Source: Camelus bactrianus (lineage: Eukaryota > Chordata > Mammalia > Artiodactyla > Camelidae). From it: 64,000 bases of DNA. The stretch is taken from positions 33,490,645 to 33,554,644 of the forward strand of contig NC_133564.1 in assembly GCF_048773025.1 (NCBI RefSeq). The letters run 5' to 3'. Below, in pieces: positions 1-13,240 of the stretch. The notes below the pieces were generated by a model. That model saw only the letters and a program-made list of their open reading frames with translations. It was not told where the DNA came from and searched no databases. How positions within the stretch are numbered: position 1 is the stretch's first letter; the number at the start of each line of letters is the position of its first letter. The position numbers and the translations under genes were made by a program.

Positions 1-3000
1 GATGACAACTTATTCACAATGAGTCTGGGGAGGGTCTACCAGTCGACTTTCCAGTTGTGCCTGCAGACGGGGTGATGAGCTGACCAGAGAAAAGACAGGG
101 CTGGGAGAACAGAGACCAGAAATCTGGCTTTGTGAGGACTCAAACCCCAAACATCCAGCCTCTGGGAGGAATCCCTGTCCTGACTGCTCGTCAGAGATAC
201 CCAGTCAGACCGCAGGGCCTTCCACACACGCTCTGCCCCTTGACTCCACTCCCGCAAACAACTGAGGCGCCACCTGGCTCTGACCCACCCCTGCCTTTCC
301 CTGGGCACCCAGCCCTCCTATGCCTGTCCCGACACCCCTTCTCCAGTGCCCTCCCCTCCTTATCCCCTTTCCTCATCTCCCTGCCCATCTGGGCCAGAGA
401 AAAAAAAGAAAGAAGGAATGATAAATGGATCAAATAAGATTTCTTGATTTCTTGTTTAGGGAGATTTTTATAAAATCGTTTTAGACCACTTCTCTTAAAC
501 AAGCTCCCTGAGGGTTCTGTGTCCTGGCCATTTTTATAAAAACGTGACATTTTAAATAATCCCCATCATCATAAATCACTCTTTACACAGTCTTCACCCA
601 ATCCAGAAATCCAGATTTTCTCATCTCATTTACTGCTGGTCTGTCCCCTTTACTGACTGGAGGGACGCCAGTCAATTAGCAACTACAGGACCCATGGGAG
701 AAAGCAGAGATGACCCTTCCAGCAGCTTCCCTGGGCTGAAAACACAGTAAACAGGCTCAGTGACAATCTCAGCAGTCACCCACTATGTACCACGGCCACA
801 CACGAGAGCTCGTCTTCTATGTCGTTGGCCATGTACAGACACCACTATGGTAGCACAAGAGTTTATTTCCCAATCTTCCTTTCAAATTCAACACATAACA
901 TTCTCTTCGAAATTTCCTTTGGCCTGAAGATTCTCTCTTCTATAATTTAGAATACCTGGTTATTAGTGCTCAGTTTAAAGGGCATGGTTAGCCCTAGAAG
1001 CCTTTTCTGCGTGATGAAAAATCTTGGGATTTGTATAATTACTATAATTCTGTGATTAAAAACATCTCAGCTTGGCTACTCAGGCACCTTGCTGTTTCTA
1101 ATGAAATCTCTCAGTTGAACTCATTATGTCCAAGGATTAAATTATCCAGTGAAGACACGTTATCACGTTATTCTGCTACTTTAAACTTTTACTTAAATAG
1201 GTTGTCATTAAAGGCAAAATAAGGAAATCAGAAAACAAAAATGGAACATTCAACACCATTTATTGTGCTGTGGGAACAAAGGATGCAATCTTTCAAACAT
1301 GTTTTTAATGGAATAATTGTTATGTCTGCATAATAAATTAAAATCGTGTTGGTTAACTGAAGCAGTGTATTAAAGCTATGGCTAAAGAAATTTAAAACTG
1401 TACAATCAGTCTTTTGTTCTGTTCTGTAAGTCTCTTTAGAGTCCAGTCCGGCTTTTGAAATTCCCTAGTATAAACTTCAAAGTTATTTGGCATTCTGTTT
1501 TCTGGGATGTAAAAGGAGAAAAAACAAATCTTAAGAAGAACTTATTTTTTAAAAGAAATAAAAGCCACCAATAACTGCCAAAGAAGCAGTGATGGCTTTC
1601 TCTGTTTAAATGTCGGCAGCAGAACATGGACGTCAGAAACAAAACTCTGCATCTTTTAACAGTGTTTTCTGCCGGTTCTAGCGATCTAACTTGTAATCAA
1701 AACAGTAAGAGTTGGCTGCACCATGGAGGCTGGAGGACCTGCCGGCCGAAGTCAGGATGTGCTTCCTTCCCTCCCGCTTCTACGGAGACTGGGTTTTTCA
1801 CCTGGCGGTGCGGAGGGTGCTTGGTAAGATCAGGTGTTACTGTACCCGTATCTACCACATACAGGAAAGAATGCCTCAGTGAGATGCAACCAGAGGCACC
1901 GGCTGTCCCTCTCTCTGCAGCGGTGTGGGAGAGTCAGGGTTAACCGGTACCGCGTGTTTACGGGCTGCGGACAGAGAGCACCGTGTAATTACCAAGCGCT
2001 ATTACAAGTCGGAGACGCAGTGCGAGGACAGCTGTGGGTGATCCCAGCAGCGCTGTGCTACTACTTCAGAAACTTAGAAAAGGCACCCAGATTCCACAGG
2101 AGCTCAGCCTTTGGGGTGGCTGGAGACAGGGAGAGGGTGGAGAGCTGGATACAGCTCTGTCAGTGACCAACGTCAGGACCTACGGGAGAAGGGAGGGATG
2201 GGTTCCTATTGTTTAATTACAGAAAACCCCTCGTGCTCATTAGGTTTCTTGTCGCCTACACTTTAAACGTCCAGCCTTCCTAAGTGCCTCTCCGGGGCCT
2301 TCCTACCCCTGGCCAAATCCCCAAGGATGGTTCTGTGACGTACCTTGTCCAAAATGTTGCCCTCATTGCTTAGGCTGAAGGGACATCCAAGCTCAGGGGC
2401 TTGGCAGCCATTCTTATGATCTGTGGGCAACAAATGGCGGGAGGAGGCTTCCTCACAGGCCACAGTGAAGGCAGAGGGTGCTGCAGGGCAGGGCCTTCCG
2501 GACCACCTTAGGTGAGCCCACCCAAGCAAGGTTATTCCCCAAACTCCAAGACTGGAAAGGGGCTCTCCGTGCAGACTGACGTCCTATCACCCTTGGGGCC
2601 AGAACAACCGTAAGAACTTTCCCTGGGGTATACGGGTAGGGGGTTGCTTAAGGAATGCCTTTCTGAGCATTTAAGGCAGAGGGTCCAAAGGATACAGGGG
2701 GCCGATGCCAAGGGATCCAGCAGCAGAGGGGGTTTCTCAGACTCCAGGTGCAAGCTGTCCGACAGCCCTGACATCCTGCCCAGACCCAGAAGCATCCGGG
2801 ACAGGCCCCCAGGTCTCCAAATAACACAGCAGTGGCCGGACAGTGGGTCAGAAGCCCAGTCTCTTCCATCTAGGATGTTGGCATTATCCACCCTGAATGA
2901 TACCACGCACTGCATAAGAAGTCACAGAAGGGGAAAAGGGCCAAGCCAAGCACAGATTCCAGCATCAGCAAGCTCACAAGCTTGCAGAGGAACTAAGCTC

Positions 3001-5770
3001 TTCTCAGATAACTATAGCACGAGCCCCCAGCCGGCAAACACGATTAAAATAGAAAGTATTCATGTCGTGCTCCCACCTACCAAATGTATGGGGGGGGGGT
3101 TGTTGAGAAGTATTAAAAAAATAAATTTCAAAATGACAAAAGCTTAAAATAAATGTTGAGAATCAACAACATTTGTTAAAATAAGGCAGAGGCACTGGTT
3201 ATCATTTTATCTTAGAGTGGAAGGAGACAGGTCGAAGCCTGGTCCAGAGTCTCAGGCTCACGCAACACGGGGACAGTGGAAATGAGAGTTTCCGCAGTCG
3301 GGACAGAAGTCACTCTCTGGATGGCAGGGTGCATTTCACTCTACAGACCCTGGTGGACATTTGGTCACGAGAGCCATGGACTAGGACAGAGAGCCTGCCA
3401 AGACATGTCTGCTAGTCCAGGAGAGGCTCATGCACCACAGAGATCTGCAGGCCAGCCCAGCTCTGAGATGCTGTTGGGGGCAGCAGCAGGCAGGAAGGAG
3501 GGTGGCCTCAGGCGACACCAGGTCGGGCACCCCTACACACCACAATGACATGCCTGTGAGTGACAGAGGGGACCATTCAAGGGGCAGCAATCAATTTCCC
3601 GGGGCATCTCCACCCTGTGCGCCGGCACGGCCAGAGGAGTGGTTGGGGAAGAAAACCTGCGGTGTCCGTGGAGCCAGGAAGCGGCAGACGGAGCCCCACA
3701 GTGGGGAGCCAGCCCGCTCCTCTCCATGCAGCAATCGGCTCTCTGACAGCGGGCACAGCTCACCTTGGGTCCAGGGATTAGCTGCACTAACAGAGCAGAA
3801 ACTGAGGTCCTGTCTCTTGGGTAAACACACCGTCCTGAACCGCGCCCGGATTCTTATTCATAGTTTTCAGATGCTCTCCAAGACGTGCAGAGGAACACTG
3901 CAGACATCCCCCGGCTCAGCACCGCATTCCCAGTTCCCTCCTGAGTTTCACTCCCTGTGCGCACGGTGGCAGCCTGCACCCGGGACGGCCCTCCGTGTCC
4001 CTGCCTCCTGGTGTCACATGGTGTGTCTGCCTCCCGGTCATACTGGGGCAGATGTGAGGTCTCACAACACAGGGCAGACGTGGAGGAGGTTCTGCAGAAT
4101 TCAACAGAAGACCCGCAAAGCCACTGTGCGAGCGGAAGGCCCCCAGCCCGCCCCCCCCGCCTCCTGCGGAGTCTTCTCCTTCCGACTTTCTCCACCTGCG
4201 TCTCTGAAGGGAGACAAGTACCCACTGCAGCTCCAGCGGCAGACTTGCTGAGTGCACACGCCACACCGGCTAGTTTAGGGCTGTGACGTTAAACAGCGTG
4301 AAGATGCACAAAACGAGAGGGCACGAGCTCCCTAAACCACACGCCCCGGAAGCTGCAGGGCAGGGCTTGGCAGGTGTCGCAGAACTTTCTGGAAGGCCAG
4401 TATCTCTTCCACACCAGCTCTTGAGTCAGCCTCTGTCACATGCCAAGTGCTTTATCCTCAGGGTGTTGTGACTGAGGCGTGGAGAGAAGACCAGTGGGTG
4501 TCACTGTGCACGCAGGACCACGTGTGGGGCCAAAGTGACCTCAGGGACCCCTCCACCCCGACACCAGGCTGCCTGGCTGGAGGCTCTGGCACTGCCCACG
4601 GGCCGAGCTTGTCCACCAGCCTTGCACTCAGGGTCCCCAGCCTCCAAACCTAGTAACATAAATAGCGCATTCCAGACAGGAATGAACCTGTGGGCAAGTA
4701 CCACACACATAATGTATCATTTATAAGTTATATACACGTTAAACAGTATTGTCGTATTATATATTTGCAAAACAATACTCCTAAACTAATGGAGTGTAAA
4801 AATGTTCTTAATGTCTCCTCGCCCTGGTGGACCATCCCAGGCACCTCGGGGACGCGATCCCGGCCCCCACGTCACTGCCCTCGGAACTGCCTTTCATCCC
4901 AGGGTCCCAGGACAGAGCAGCAGCCCCACTGACCTCAGGGCTCCTCCTCCTGCCTCTGGACGCCCTGACTCCGTCCCAGGGTCCCCAATACCTGCTGCCT
5001 GGTGTTGCGGCCTGGCCCCTGCCGGGACACACTTCCCTCCCTTCCAACCCAGAGGACTTGGACGTGGCTTTCAAGACGCCCTGGAGGGTCCACTCTAACC
5101 AGTGCCAGGAGCTGTTCTCTACGTCCCCAGAGGGATGGGCTGATTACCTCTGGGCTGGAGACCTCCTCGCTGGGAGGTGCCCCTCCATCCCCTCAGTAAT
5201 ACGTGGTCTGAAAGAATCATTCTGATTCCCTTGCCCCTATTCAGAAGCAGGAAAAGGGAAACATGGCAAAAAGAGCCGGGGGTCTGCTACTCAGAACATG
5301 AACTCACAGAGCCAAAAAGGCAGGAAACAAGCCAGTCCCTTCCTGTCCTTCTCTTCTGATTTCAGTTTCTAATTTGCTGGTGGACCTTTATAGAGAAGAA
5401 TTGAAAGAGAGGGTCTTCCTGAGCACACGTGGATTTTCTTTCCCCCTGCCCACACACATGCACCGCCACCTCCATCCTTACTTCCAGAAGGATCCAAGGA
5501 GGTGGATCGGCCCAGGTGGCAGCCGTGAGCCTGGGGAGTGAAAGAGAGAAGGCATTGCCCATGTGACTTAGAACAAAGAACCTCTTCCCGGTGGGAAGAT
5601 GCCCCAGGCATACGTGCAGTGCTGAGTCGGCTGCCACAACCCTGCAGAGACCTGTCTCCTCTCCGTCTGCCCCTCGGTCCCACGGGCTCTCTGAGGCTGG
5701 GGGGCCGCCCTGGCCGCAAAATGAGAACCCGAGAAGCTAGGCTTCACCTAATGCTCACAATTACATCCAC
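1..5770. other. Unique non-coding stretch, no gene recognised
   Basis: I see no recognisable gene or strong repeat here. The stretch from about 560 to 2220 has few repeats. It holds an AATAAA on the plus strand at 1332 and one on the minus strand at 1259-1264 (read as TTTATT on plus), and a pyrimidine-rich splice-acceptor-like sequence ending at 1920. From about 2.2 to 5.3 kb the DNA is GC- and CpG-richer, which keeps several frames open by chance. The 273-codon open frame at about 3430-4251 has no domain, low-complexity composition and overlapping open frames on both strands, so I do not call it a gene. A faint MIR-like stretch may lie near 4400-4590. Confidence 0.5.
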
Positions 5771-5774
5771 TTAG

Positions 5775-6002
5775 AGAGCATTTGCTTTGGGCAGACCTCA
5801 TACTAAGCACTTTAAAAACATTATCTCATTTAATCCTCAAAACAATCCTATGAGCTATGCCTTATTATCCCATTAAAGATAAGGAAAACGAGGCTTAAAG
5901 CAGTGAGGTAGCTCTCGCCCAAGGTGCACCGCTGGCAAGAGGCCAAGCCCAGTTTCAAACCCAGCTCAGTCTGATGCTAAACCCTGCTCTTACCCACTAG
6001 GC
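5775..6002 (-). repeat. MIR SINE (minus orientation)
   Basis: Reading the plus strand, the order is the reverse complement of a MIR: a CATTATCTCATTTAATCCTC core, then a GAGGCTTAAAGCAGTGAGGTAG segment (the MIR 'aggaaactgaggctcagagagg' region), then the tRNA-related end finishing near CTCTTACCCACTAGGCC. It is an ancient mammal-wide tRNA-derived SINE and is diverged but nearly full length. No target-site duplication is expected to survive at this age. Confidence 0.85.
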
Positions 6003-6860
6003 CCAAACTGCCTGCTGCGACCTGTTCCTCGCTCTCCACCCAACGTGTCCAGTGTTTCCTGCTTCTGAACTCACAGTGGATCTTGCCTGGCCCTTCAGAT
6101 ACGGCAGGAAGCACCACTTCCCTGTCCAGAGTTCTTTCCCTCCCCATTTAGCTGTGGTTTGCACGTCCACGTCCCTCACCAGCACCACAAACTCACACTA
6201 TCCCTGGAAAAAATGCCAACACCAGATGTGCCTGGCGTGAGCCTTGCTCTGGCCCCACAGTGAGGCCGGGACAGAACAGCTCTGCAACATCCGATGGCTT
6301 CTGAGCAGATGCCATGGGCTTATACCCACAGAGCAGGTTTAGCACGGCTCAGCTAAAAGCACCCTGGCAAGTGGAATTTCTCCTTTGCAAGGAGAAAAAC
6401 AGAACATCTCTAGGCTGGTTAGGATGCTGGCTGACCTCACTACGAATTCTCTCCTGCCGAACCCTGAGCTCTCCCTTCCATCCTCCAGAGCCCAGCAACA
6501 GGAGCTGCCCGTGTGGTGGCCATGCACCGCGTAACCTCTACCTGGCCGTGCACCCTGGCGACACCAGGTCCGGGGGTCGCACAGCCCAGCTTCCAGTAAA
6601 GGCATGCTACTAATTCACAGGGAGGGGACTAATTAGAAGTGAGCGGTGCTCCGAGCCAAGCCCTTCCAGCTAAGAAGCAAGCACAGCGCCTGGCGAGGAG
6701 CACGGTGGAGTCGCTGAGTGGGAAACGTCAGCTCCAGGTGAGGTTGGAAGTGTGAGTCACCCACCCTGTGCCGCGAAGCCTGGGGTGGACGCCAGCTGCG
6801 ATGATCAACTTTAGTTACCGGAGGACAGGACAGAGAGGGAGATCAGAGCTTCCTGATAAG
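6003..6860. other. Unclassified non-coding DNA
   Basis: No gene, SINE or LINE is recognised between the MIR and the L1 tail. Base composition is moderately GC-rich with scattered CpGs. Confidence 0.4.
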
Positions 6861-6861
6861 A

Positions 6862-7144
6862 TGAGAGACTCACAGACACAGAAAACAAACTACGGTTACC
6901 AAAGGGGAAGGGGGTGGGGGGGGGCGGAGACTAGCAGATACACACCACTAGATATAAAATAGATAAACAGCAGGGACCTACTGTACAGCACAGGGAACTG
7001 CATTCAATTTCAATACCTACAATGGAAGAGGATCTGAAAAAGCATATACATGTATCACTGAACCACTTTGCTGTACGCCTGAAACTAACACAACACTGTA
7101 CACTGACTACCCTTCAATTAAAATAAATAAATAATTTTTAAAAG
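6862..7144 (+). mobile_element. LINE-1 3' end, 5'-truncated
   Basis: This is an L1 3' untranslated region: CAGACACAGAAAACAAACTA, then a G-rich run, then TACTGTACAGCACAGGGAAC, then CTGAAACTAACACAACACTG and CTTCAATTAAAATAAATAA. The last is the A-rich tail. The CTGAAACTAACACAACA variant resembles an older artiodactyl L1 tail than the CAGAAACTGACACA copies elsewhere in the window. No convincing target-site duplication was found by eye. Confidence 0.85.
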
Positions 7145-8880
7145 AGATGATCCGTGCACCTTCTTAGCAGATGGGAGAAGGGAAGAGGAGGATGAGAAAC
7201 AAGGTTCACCAAATGCCTCCACCACGTCCTGGCTGATGCCTCTAAACCAATTCTAGATGCAGGGCTCCCAGAGCGGCTCAAAGTCCAAGGCAGGGACCCG
7301 GTGGCCTCTCAGGAAGCCCCTGGGGGCTCCACCGAGGACCTTCCAAGAATCACTGGCCCCCTCGTGCATTACCTGCTGTCTCACCCGAACCTCAGGTGAG
7401 CTGTTGATCCTGGCCTGGAGACTAGGAAACTGGGATCTGGGGAGAACTGAGACTTACCCATGCAGCCAGCGGCCTCCACACCCCCAAACGCCCCCCACAG
7501 TCATCAGTCCCAATCAGCCTGACACCCTAGAGCGTGGACAGAGCTACAACTCGTGCAGAATTAAACCAAACCAGCAACCGGGAGGCAACGCCCACAAGCC
7601 GGGCCACGGAGGAAGGGCGGGAAAGGTGAGAGCACACGTATCGCGCACAGCCCCACAAAGAGGACACTGCAGGGCCTCTGGAGAGAAGCAGCGCCAGACG
7701 CCAGTCTCTAGACGTGCAGGACGGCGCTTGGAGCTGGAGCCGGGAGTCGGGGGTGGGGAGGAAGCCTGTTCTCCCCTTCCCCAGCCCGGGCTCCCCTGGG
7801 TGAGACTCCACTTCAATGCCAACAGTGACGACCCACTGCTCTCCTCCGCTCCCGCACCCCGTCGCCCCGTGGCTGGCGTGTGCCACCCTCCCGGGGGTCT
7901 CACTCTGTCCTCTTCACCCCAACCCCAGAAATCAGCCAGCCTGGCGCGTGAGTGTGGTCCCCCAGGTCTCATGAAACAAGGGGGTCATCACAGCAGGCCT
8001 CCCGCCACCAGCATGGCCCCGAAGGAACAGCCCCTGGAAGCATCCTGAGTTGAAGGTGCTGGTCCACTCTGGAGCCCGCCGACGTGTCCTGCTGGCGTGC
8101 TTGAAGTGAGAGGGTCAAGGAGGAGACTGCCACTTTGGGTCAAGATGAAATAAACAGCCTGACTGACCCCTCCTGGTTCTCCTCATCCCTCCCCACCAAC
8201 AAGGAGACGGTCAGCGCACAAGCAAGGGGCTTGCTGCTGGAAAGTGCTTATCAGTCAACGGGCCTGGAGAAGGCGAGGGTTGTGCAGAATTATTTTAGAA
8301 ACTCCCGGAGCTAGTCAGCAGAGCGTCTGCCTGGGTAGAGAGACAGGACCGATACTGCAGGAAAATTAACAGGGGCACGTCCAGTATCATGTAAGTTCTA
8401 GGTGTAGTGTTACTTCACAAAAACAGAACCTGGAGCTGACTGCAGACAGTGCTGTAAGGTCCGCCTGCAGCCCACCAGCCCCCCAGCACCTCCCCGGGAG
8501 GTCCCCAGCCTTCCTTGTGGCTGACTGTCCCTGCCCCGGGGTCAGCTGATTACTTAGGGACTAGCTAAAAACATTTCAAGAGATTACTCCTGTAGAGAAA
8601 TCTACCTGCAATAGAAATGGTCCTATTCCGACACAAGACAGAGGGTACAGAGTGCTTATCTAATCCGAGTTTGTTTTTCAGTTTAATACAATTTAATACT
8701 CCTCTGCATCACTCAAAATACTCCTGAGTATTCCGCAGGTTCTTAGGGTCGGGTGTCTCAGTCCTGCTGTTACCTGGCTTCTCTCAGCCGCTGCTTCCCC
8801 GCAGAGAGGGGACAGACCGCATCGCGCCTGCACAGAGTCGGCAGTCAACATGCGAGAAAGCTGGTCAGAGCCGAGCCCGG
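7145..8880. other. GC-rich non-coding DNA, no gene recognised
   Basis: A 263-codon open frame (about 7257-8048, plus) overlaps long open frames on the minus strand, which is typical of stop-poor GC-rich DNA. The predicted protein is rich in Pro, Arg, Gly and Ser, has no domain and no homology that I recognise. I treat the stretch as non-coding. Confidence 0.45.
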
Positions 8881-8884
8881 CACT

Positions 8885-9035
8885 GACATCATTCCACTGA
8901 CGAGAAAAGTCAGCCTCGGAGAAGAAATGTCCACTTATGCAAAGTGCCTGTGTTGATGCCAAGCGCAGCCGGAAGCAGAATCCACGACTCTGGACGCCAG
9001 GTCCCCTGGCCTCTAACCTGCACTCCCCTAATTTT
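8885..9035 (-). repeat. MIR SINE fragment (minus orientation)
   Basis: The sequence GACGAGAAAAGTCAGCCTCG followed by GCAGCCGGAAGCAGAATCCA and GACTCTGGACGCCAGGTCCC has the layout of a reverse-complement MIR (poly-purine 'gaggaaactgaggctc' segment, then the 'gagccgggattcgaacccag' segment). It is strongly diverged. Confidence 0.6.
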
Positions 9036-9039
9036 AAAT

Positions 9040-11998
9040 CAAAGGTACTCTGGCACATCTTTATCATCCCACAAGCCCCGTTTATTTTTCAAAAGAAAGA
9101 GAATAAAACTGTTGCGTACCCGGAAAGTTCTACCTGAACTTCACGTACACAAGCAAGCGTAGCAACCCCAGGCAGGCTCGGCTCCGAGCCCACGCCCCGG
9201 ACGGGCACAGGGGTTGTCGTCATGTTTCCTGGACGTCACCTGGGTCTCAGGACAATTCATGTCATGACTTTCTGACCACGGACTGCCCACTCGGACTACG
9301 GGCACAACTCAGCCAAGGTTGGGCCCAGCAGGTCCCTGGTGAAAGGCCAGAGGGACCTTTTGGGAGAAATCGCAGAATCTCCTAAAGTATTTCCAAAATG
9401 CAGGTTCCCAGTAGCTCAAAATAATACGATTCAATATGGCAGCATTCTAACTTCAGCTGCTGGTACTAGCAATATTCCTGGGGTTCAAAACTTTTTTTTC
9501 TAATACCAATAAAAGCTGCTTCCTCAAATGAGGCGTCAGGAGCCCTGCTTCTGACTGCACATCATTCTCTGATACACATCAGCTCTCAGTTCAACCTGCC
9601 CTGGATGGGCATAAAATGCCTCCTGCTCAGATATGCACCGGAGTGTGACCCTTTGATGACGCACGTGAGTCTGCAACAGCTGCTGAAATGACTACGACTG
9701 CGCTGCCCAGGCTCAGAGGACGACAGATGCAGGGTCCACCCCATGCTACAGCGACCCGAGGCAGCCCGGCCATGCGGGAGGTGAGCAGCGCTCTGCTCTG
9801 AGACCACCCACCGCCGCCCAACGCCCACCTATCCCATCAGGACAGGCATTTAGTCCATAGTAACAGGAACCAGGAACTAACTCCCGAAATGCAGCAGTGA
9901 TGGGATAATTAATGTGAATTCCACCCACCCGGTCATCAAACACGTACTGAAAGCCAGCTGAGTGAGGGGGGCGTGCCGACCCTGATGGGGACAGAGGAGG
10001 GTGTTCCAGGTCCCTGTCCCCGCAGAGGTGCTGGGAGTGGGAGGGCCCGGGAAGGATAACTGGCTGCAGGGGGTGATGTGCCGTCATTAACATGACCAGC
10101 ATGTTCAGGCGGGGCTGCGCAGGCTGGAAGGGTCAGAGAGGCTTCAGGGGAACTGAGAACTGCTGTCTATCAGAGAAGGATGGCTAAGACCCACCAGGTA
10201 GACCGGGGACGCCTGGGAGGATCTCTCAGTGACCATGGAGATAAACTATGCAGATCTAATTAAGGTTTTCCACCCACTCCAATTCCACCACTAAGGCTGC
10301 ATGTTGTCTTAATTTAAAAAGGGGAAAAAGATAAAGAACTCTAAAAAGTCACCATTTTATTGACAGTGTCTAGTTTTTTTTTTTTAAGATTTCTTTTTTT
10401 TCTGGTCAAAGTGTGTCTTAGTGCTCAAACCTCTTTTACGTGCCCCGGGCAAAGTGAAAACACACTGGCCTTGTCACAGTCCTTATTTTTTTTTTTTTTA
10501 ATACTAGCTCCTTCTACATAGAAAGAAGAGTTGGATTTTTTTCTTTCAAAGCCAAGCTAATGGGTCTCAAGATTGATACAAAGGCAATCACTGTGCAGAG
10601 AAGTGAGTCCGAGGAGGGCTCGGCTTTTCATGAGCGTTGCTTTATGTCTATTAAAAGCCTGTGATGAGATGAGGTCTGCAAGGCGCTTCCCTGGCTACAC
10701 AGGCCAACTCTGCGTTTGGCAGATGTGTACTTGCAAGTTTCTGGCTCAGTGATGGGAATGACATAGCCAAAACTCCACAAAACGAAGGGACCTCTGCTTA
10801 ACATTCCACCACCTCAGCCTCAGAATCAGATAAAAGACGCTGAGGACAAAAGGAGACCCCCCACCTCGCAGCACTTGTCACTGGCACGCGGGCTCTGAGA
10901 AGACTCCAGGGAGCCCAGAAACAAGGCGACCCCAAGCGCACCCCTGTCGCATTTATGTGCCAGGGCGAGGTCTCCCTCTAGGGCACACAATCACAGGTAC
11001 GAAGCTGATGAGAAAGTAATGGCAATTTTTTTAAACCAAGGTGCAAATGCTTTGCAGAGGACAAACTAAAACACTCCCAGTGGGCGGGATCTTGTATCTT
11101 CGTTATGATTGGCACTTAGAACCTACAGAAATTTCAAAGGAATAATGCTTGAGAAAACCAAATCAGGAGGTGATAATCAAGAAAAATTAAGTCTCAGGTA
11201 CACAGGAAGTTCAAGACCGTGTCTGTCCTCAGATCACGGGCACTCGCCTGTCCTCCCAGCCCCTCTCCCACACACACATGCACACACACTGCCCGCCTCT
11301 CACCTGGCACCAGGTGTGCTCTGGGAAGCCTTCCCCCACCTCACAGACAGACTGGCTGCTGGAGAGACTGCTCAGTGTGTGGTCTGGCTCAGAGATGAGC
11401 CGAGACTACCAGAAGCCTCACGCAGAAAGTCAGTGCCCCAGAGGGATGCTGCCAAATGTGGGAAGGGAGGCGGTGGCCGTGGCCGTGGGTGGGGTGCTGA
11501 GTCACAGGCCACAACCGGCGCCCTCGTCAGCCCCAGCCCTGCCAGGCTCACGGAGGGTTTATGTTGGGTCCCACAACACTGTTCCCTGTCAAGTGCCACC
11601 TCCCACCGCCTGCTCCTGAGTACAGGGCCTAGACAAAAGAACACAAGAGTTAGCGGCGGGAGCCAGGGTCCCACGCAGCGGCTGGCACGCCCTCAGCCAG
11701 GAGGGCAGGACAGCCATTATGAAGGACCCCTAACTTTGAAATTATAGGTAAATTTAAGATTTATAGATAAAAATTATAGGTAAGATGAAAAAAGCTTATT
11801 TGGCTAACAAAGATATTACTCAAACTAAGCAGTTATAACCCAACGGTAGTCAGTCAGCAATGAAAATAAAGCGTTCCCGAAAATCTCCTGGAATGTAACG
11901 GGGAAAACTGTGCACTTCACAAACTTCAATCTACATGCTACTTTCCTGAATTATATCTTGAGTAAAGTAAAATACATCCAGGTGAAAATTACCTGGCT
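9040..11998. other. Unclassified non-coding DNA
   Basis: No gene recognised. There are two homopolymer-T tracts (about 10374-10400 and 10488-10499). The segment from 11200 to 11640 is C-rich with short CA runs and may include a diverged L2 piece. A short imperfect repeat, AATTATAGGTAA, occurs twice at about 11739-11785. Open frames of 100-212 codons here overlap on opposite strands and look accidental. Confidence 0.4.
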
Positions 11999-12007
11999 TA
12001 CTCTTTT

Positions 12008-12278
12008 TATTTTTTTACTTGAAGTATAGTCAGTGACAGTGTGCCAGTTTCTGGTGTACAGCACAATGTCCCAGTCATGCACACACAGATATATATTGGT
12101 CTTCATAAAAGGTTATTATAAGATACTGAATAGAGTTCCCTGTGCTAGACAGAAGAAATTTTTTTATCTATTTTTACATATAGTGTTATCCTTTACAAAC
12201 CTCGAACTCCCCAATTTACCCCTTCCCACCCTCTTTCCCCCAGTAACCATAAGATTGTTTACGAGGTCTGAGAGTCTG
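12008..12278 (-). mobile_element. LINE-1 3' end inserted on the minus strand, with target-site duplication
   Basis: The plus strand reads a T-rich tail, then GAAGTATAGTCAGTGACAGT, CTGGTGTACAGCACAATGTC, and finally CCCAGTAACCATAAGATTGT. This is the reverse complement of the young artiodactyl-type L1 3' end. The 9-bp sequence TACTCTTTT occurs exactly at both edges (11999-12007 and 12279-12287), which is a target-site duplication expected of target-primed reverse transcription. The element is about 271 bp, so it is a severely 5'-truncated insertion. Confidence 0.9.
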
Positions 12279-12519
12279 TACTCTTTTCAATACTAAAATC
12301 ACCAAAGCTCTGGTCATTCCAGGACTGGGCAAAGTGCTAACAGTCTCTAGACCACAAGCAGTTCAGCAAGCATGTACTGAATATGATGAAATGAACTAAG
12401 TGCCAAGTCAAGTTCAAGGTACCAGCCGCCCGTGTCAGGGAGCTCGGTCTCCACGCGTCTGTACTTAGATGTAAGTGTACGTGCAGCTGTACGTACAGAG
12501 TGTGCACATAAAGATGAAC

Positions 12520-13240
12520 AAGAGAGTCCTGCCCTCAGCGGGTTTAAGGTGCGGTAGAGGAGGCAGACCCACGAGCAGATACATCAGTGAGCTCCCCGCC
12601 ACCTCGGAGGAGCAAAAGGTAAGAAGGGCTGGCACAGAGAGGGGCATTCAGTCCACCCAGAGGGTTCAGAAAAGGCCTTCTGCAGGAGGTGACATCTGAG
12701 CTAGGGCTTGAAGGAGCGGCTGAGCAAGGCAGCAAAAGGGTGAAAGGGCCTTCCTGGCAGAAATAACCAAAGGGCAGGGCCTGCACCCACGAAGCAAAGT
12801 GGCGCCCGTGGAACGCGCGGGCCGTCAGGGTAGCTGAGCGGGGGTGCGGCTGTAGGATCAGCCTGTGCAGAACCTGGGACCCCGAATTTAGGGAGGACAT
12901 TATGCATTTGGCCTTGGACGTGTCAGGCTGAAGTGCCTCTGAAACATCCAGGTGGAGGTGGTGAGTAAGAGGAAGTCTGGTGTGGAGACGGCGGAGCACG
13001 CAGGCCATCAGGGTGTACATGGTGATCAGACGGCCAGGTGAAGGAGATAACTGGGGAGAGCACAGAGCAGGAAGAACCCGGCACCCACAGCACACCAGTG
13101 CAGGACCCCAACACTGAACGGCCGGGAAAAGGAGGCAAGCCCACAGAGGAGCCCAGACGGGACCTCCAGAGAGCTCCAAGGTCATCACACTGGTGCAAAC
13201 TAGGGACAGAGACCCTGGGTGGCTGGGCCTAAGCATTTCC
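12520..13240 (-). repeat. LINE-2 fragment (minus orientation)
   Basis: The plus strand carries phrases typical of reverse-complement L2: GAGGTGACATCTGAGCTAGG followed by GCTTGAAGGAGCGGC, AAAGGGCAGGGCCTGCACCC, and GAAACATCCAGGTGGAGGTG. L2 is a Mesozoic LINE, so high divergence is expected. The 234-codon minus-strand open frame in this stretch lies within it and is not a host gene in my reading. Confidence 0.65.

Noticed and set aside
3145-3180. Small hairpin AAATGTTG...CAACATTT
   Set aside because: An 8-bp stem in AT-rich DNA is expected by chance; no flanking features suggest a microRNA.
3430-4251. 273-codon open frame on the plus strand
   Set aside because: GC-rich stretch with equally long frames on the other strand, low-complexity peptide, no domain, no splice or promoter context.
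7257-8048. 263-codon open frame
   Set aside because: Same reasons; minus-strand frames of 119 and 142 codons overlap it, as expected by chance in stop-poor DNA.
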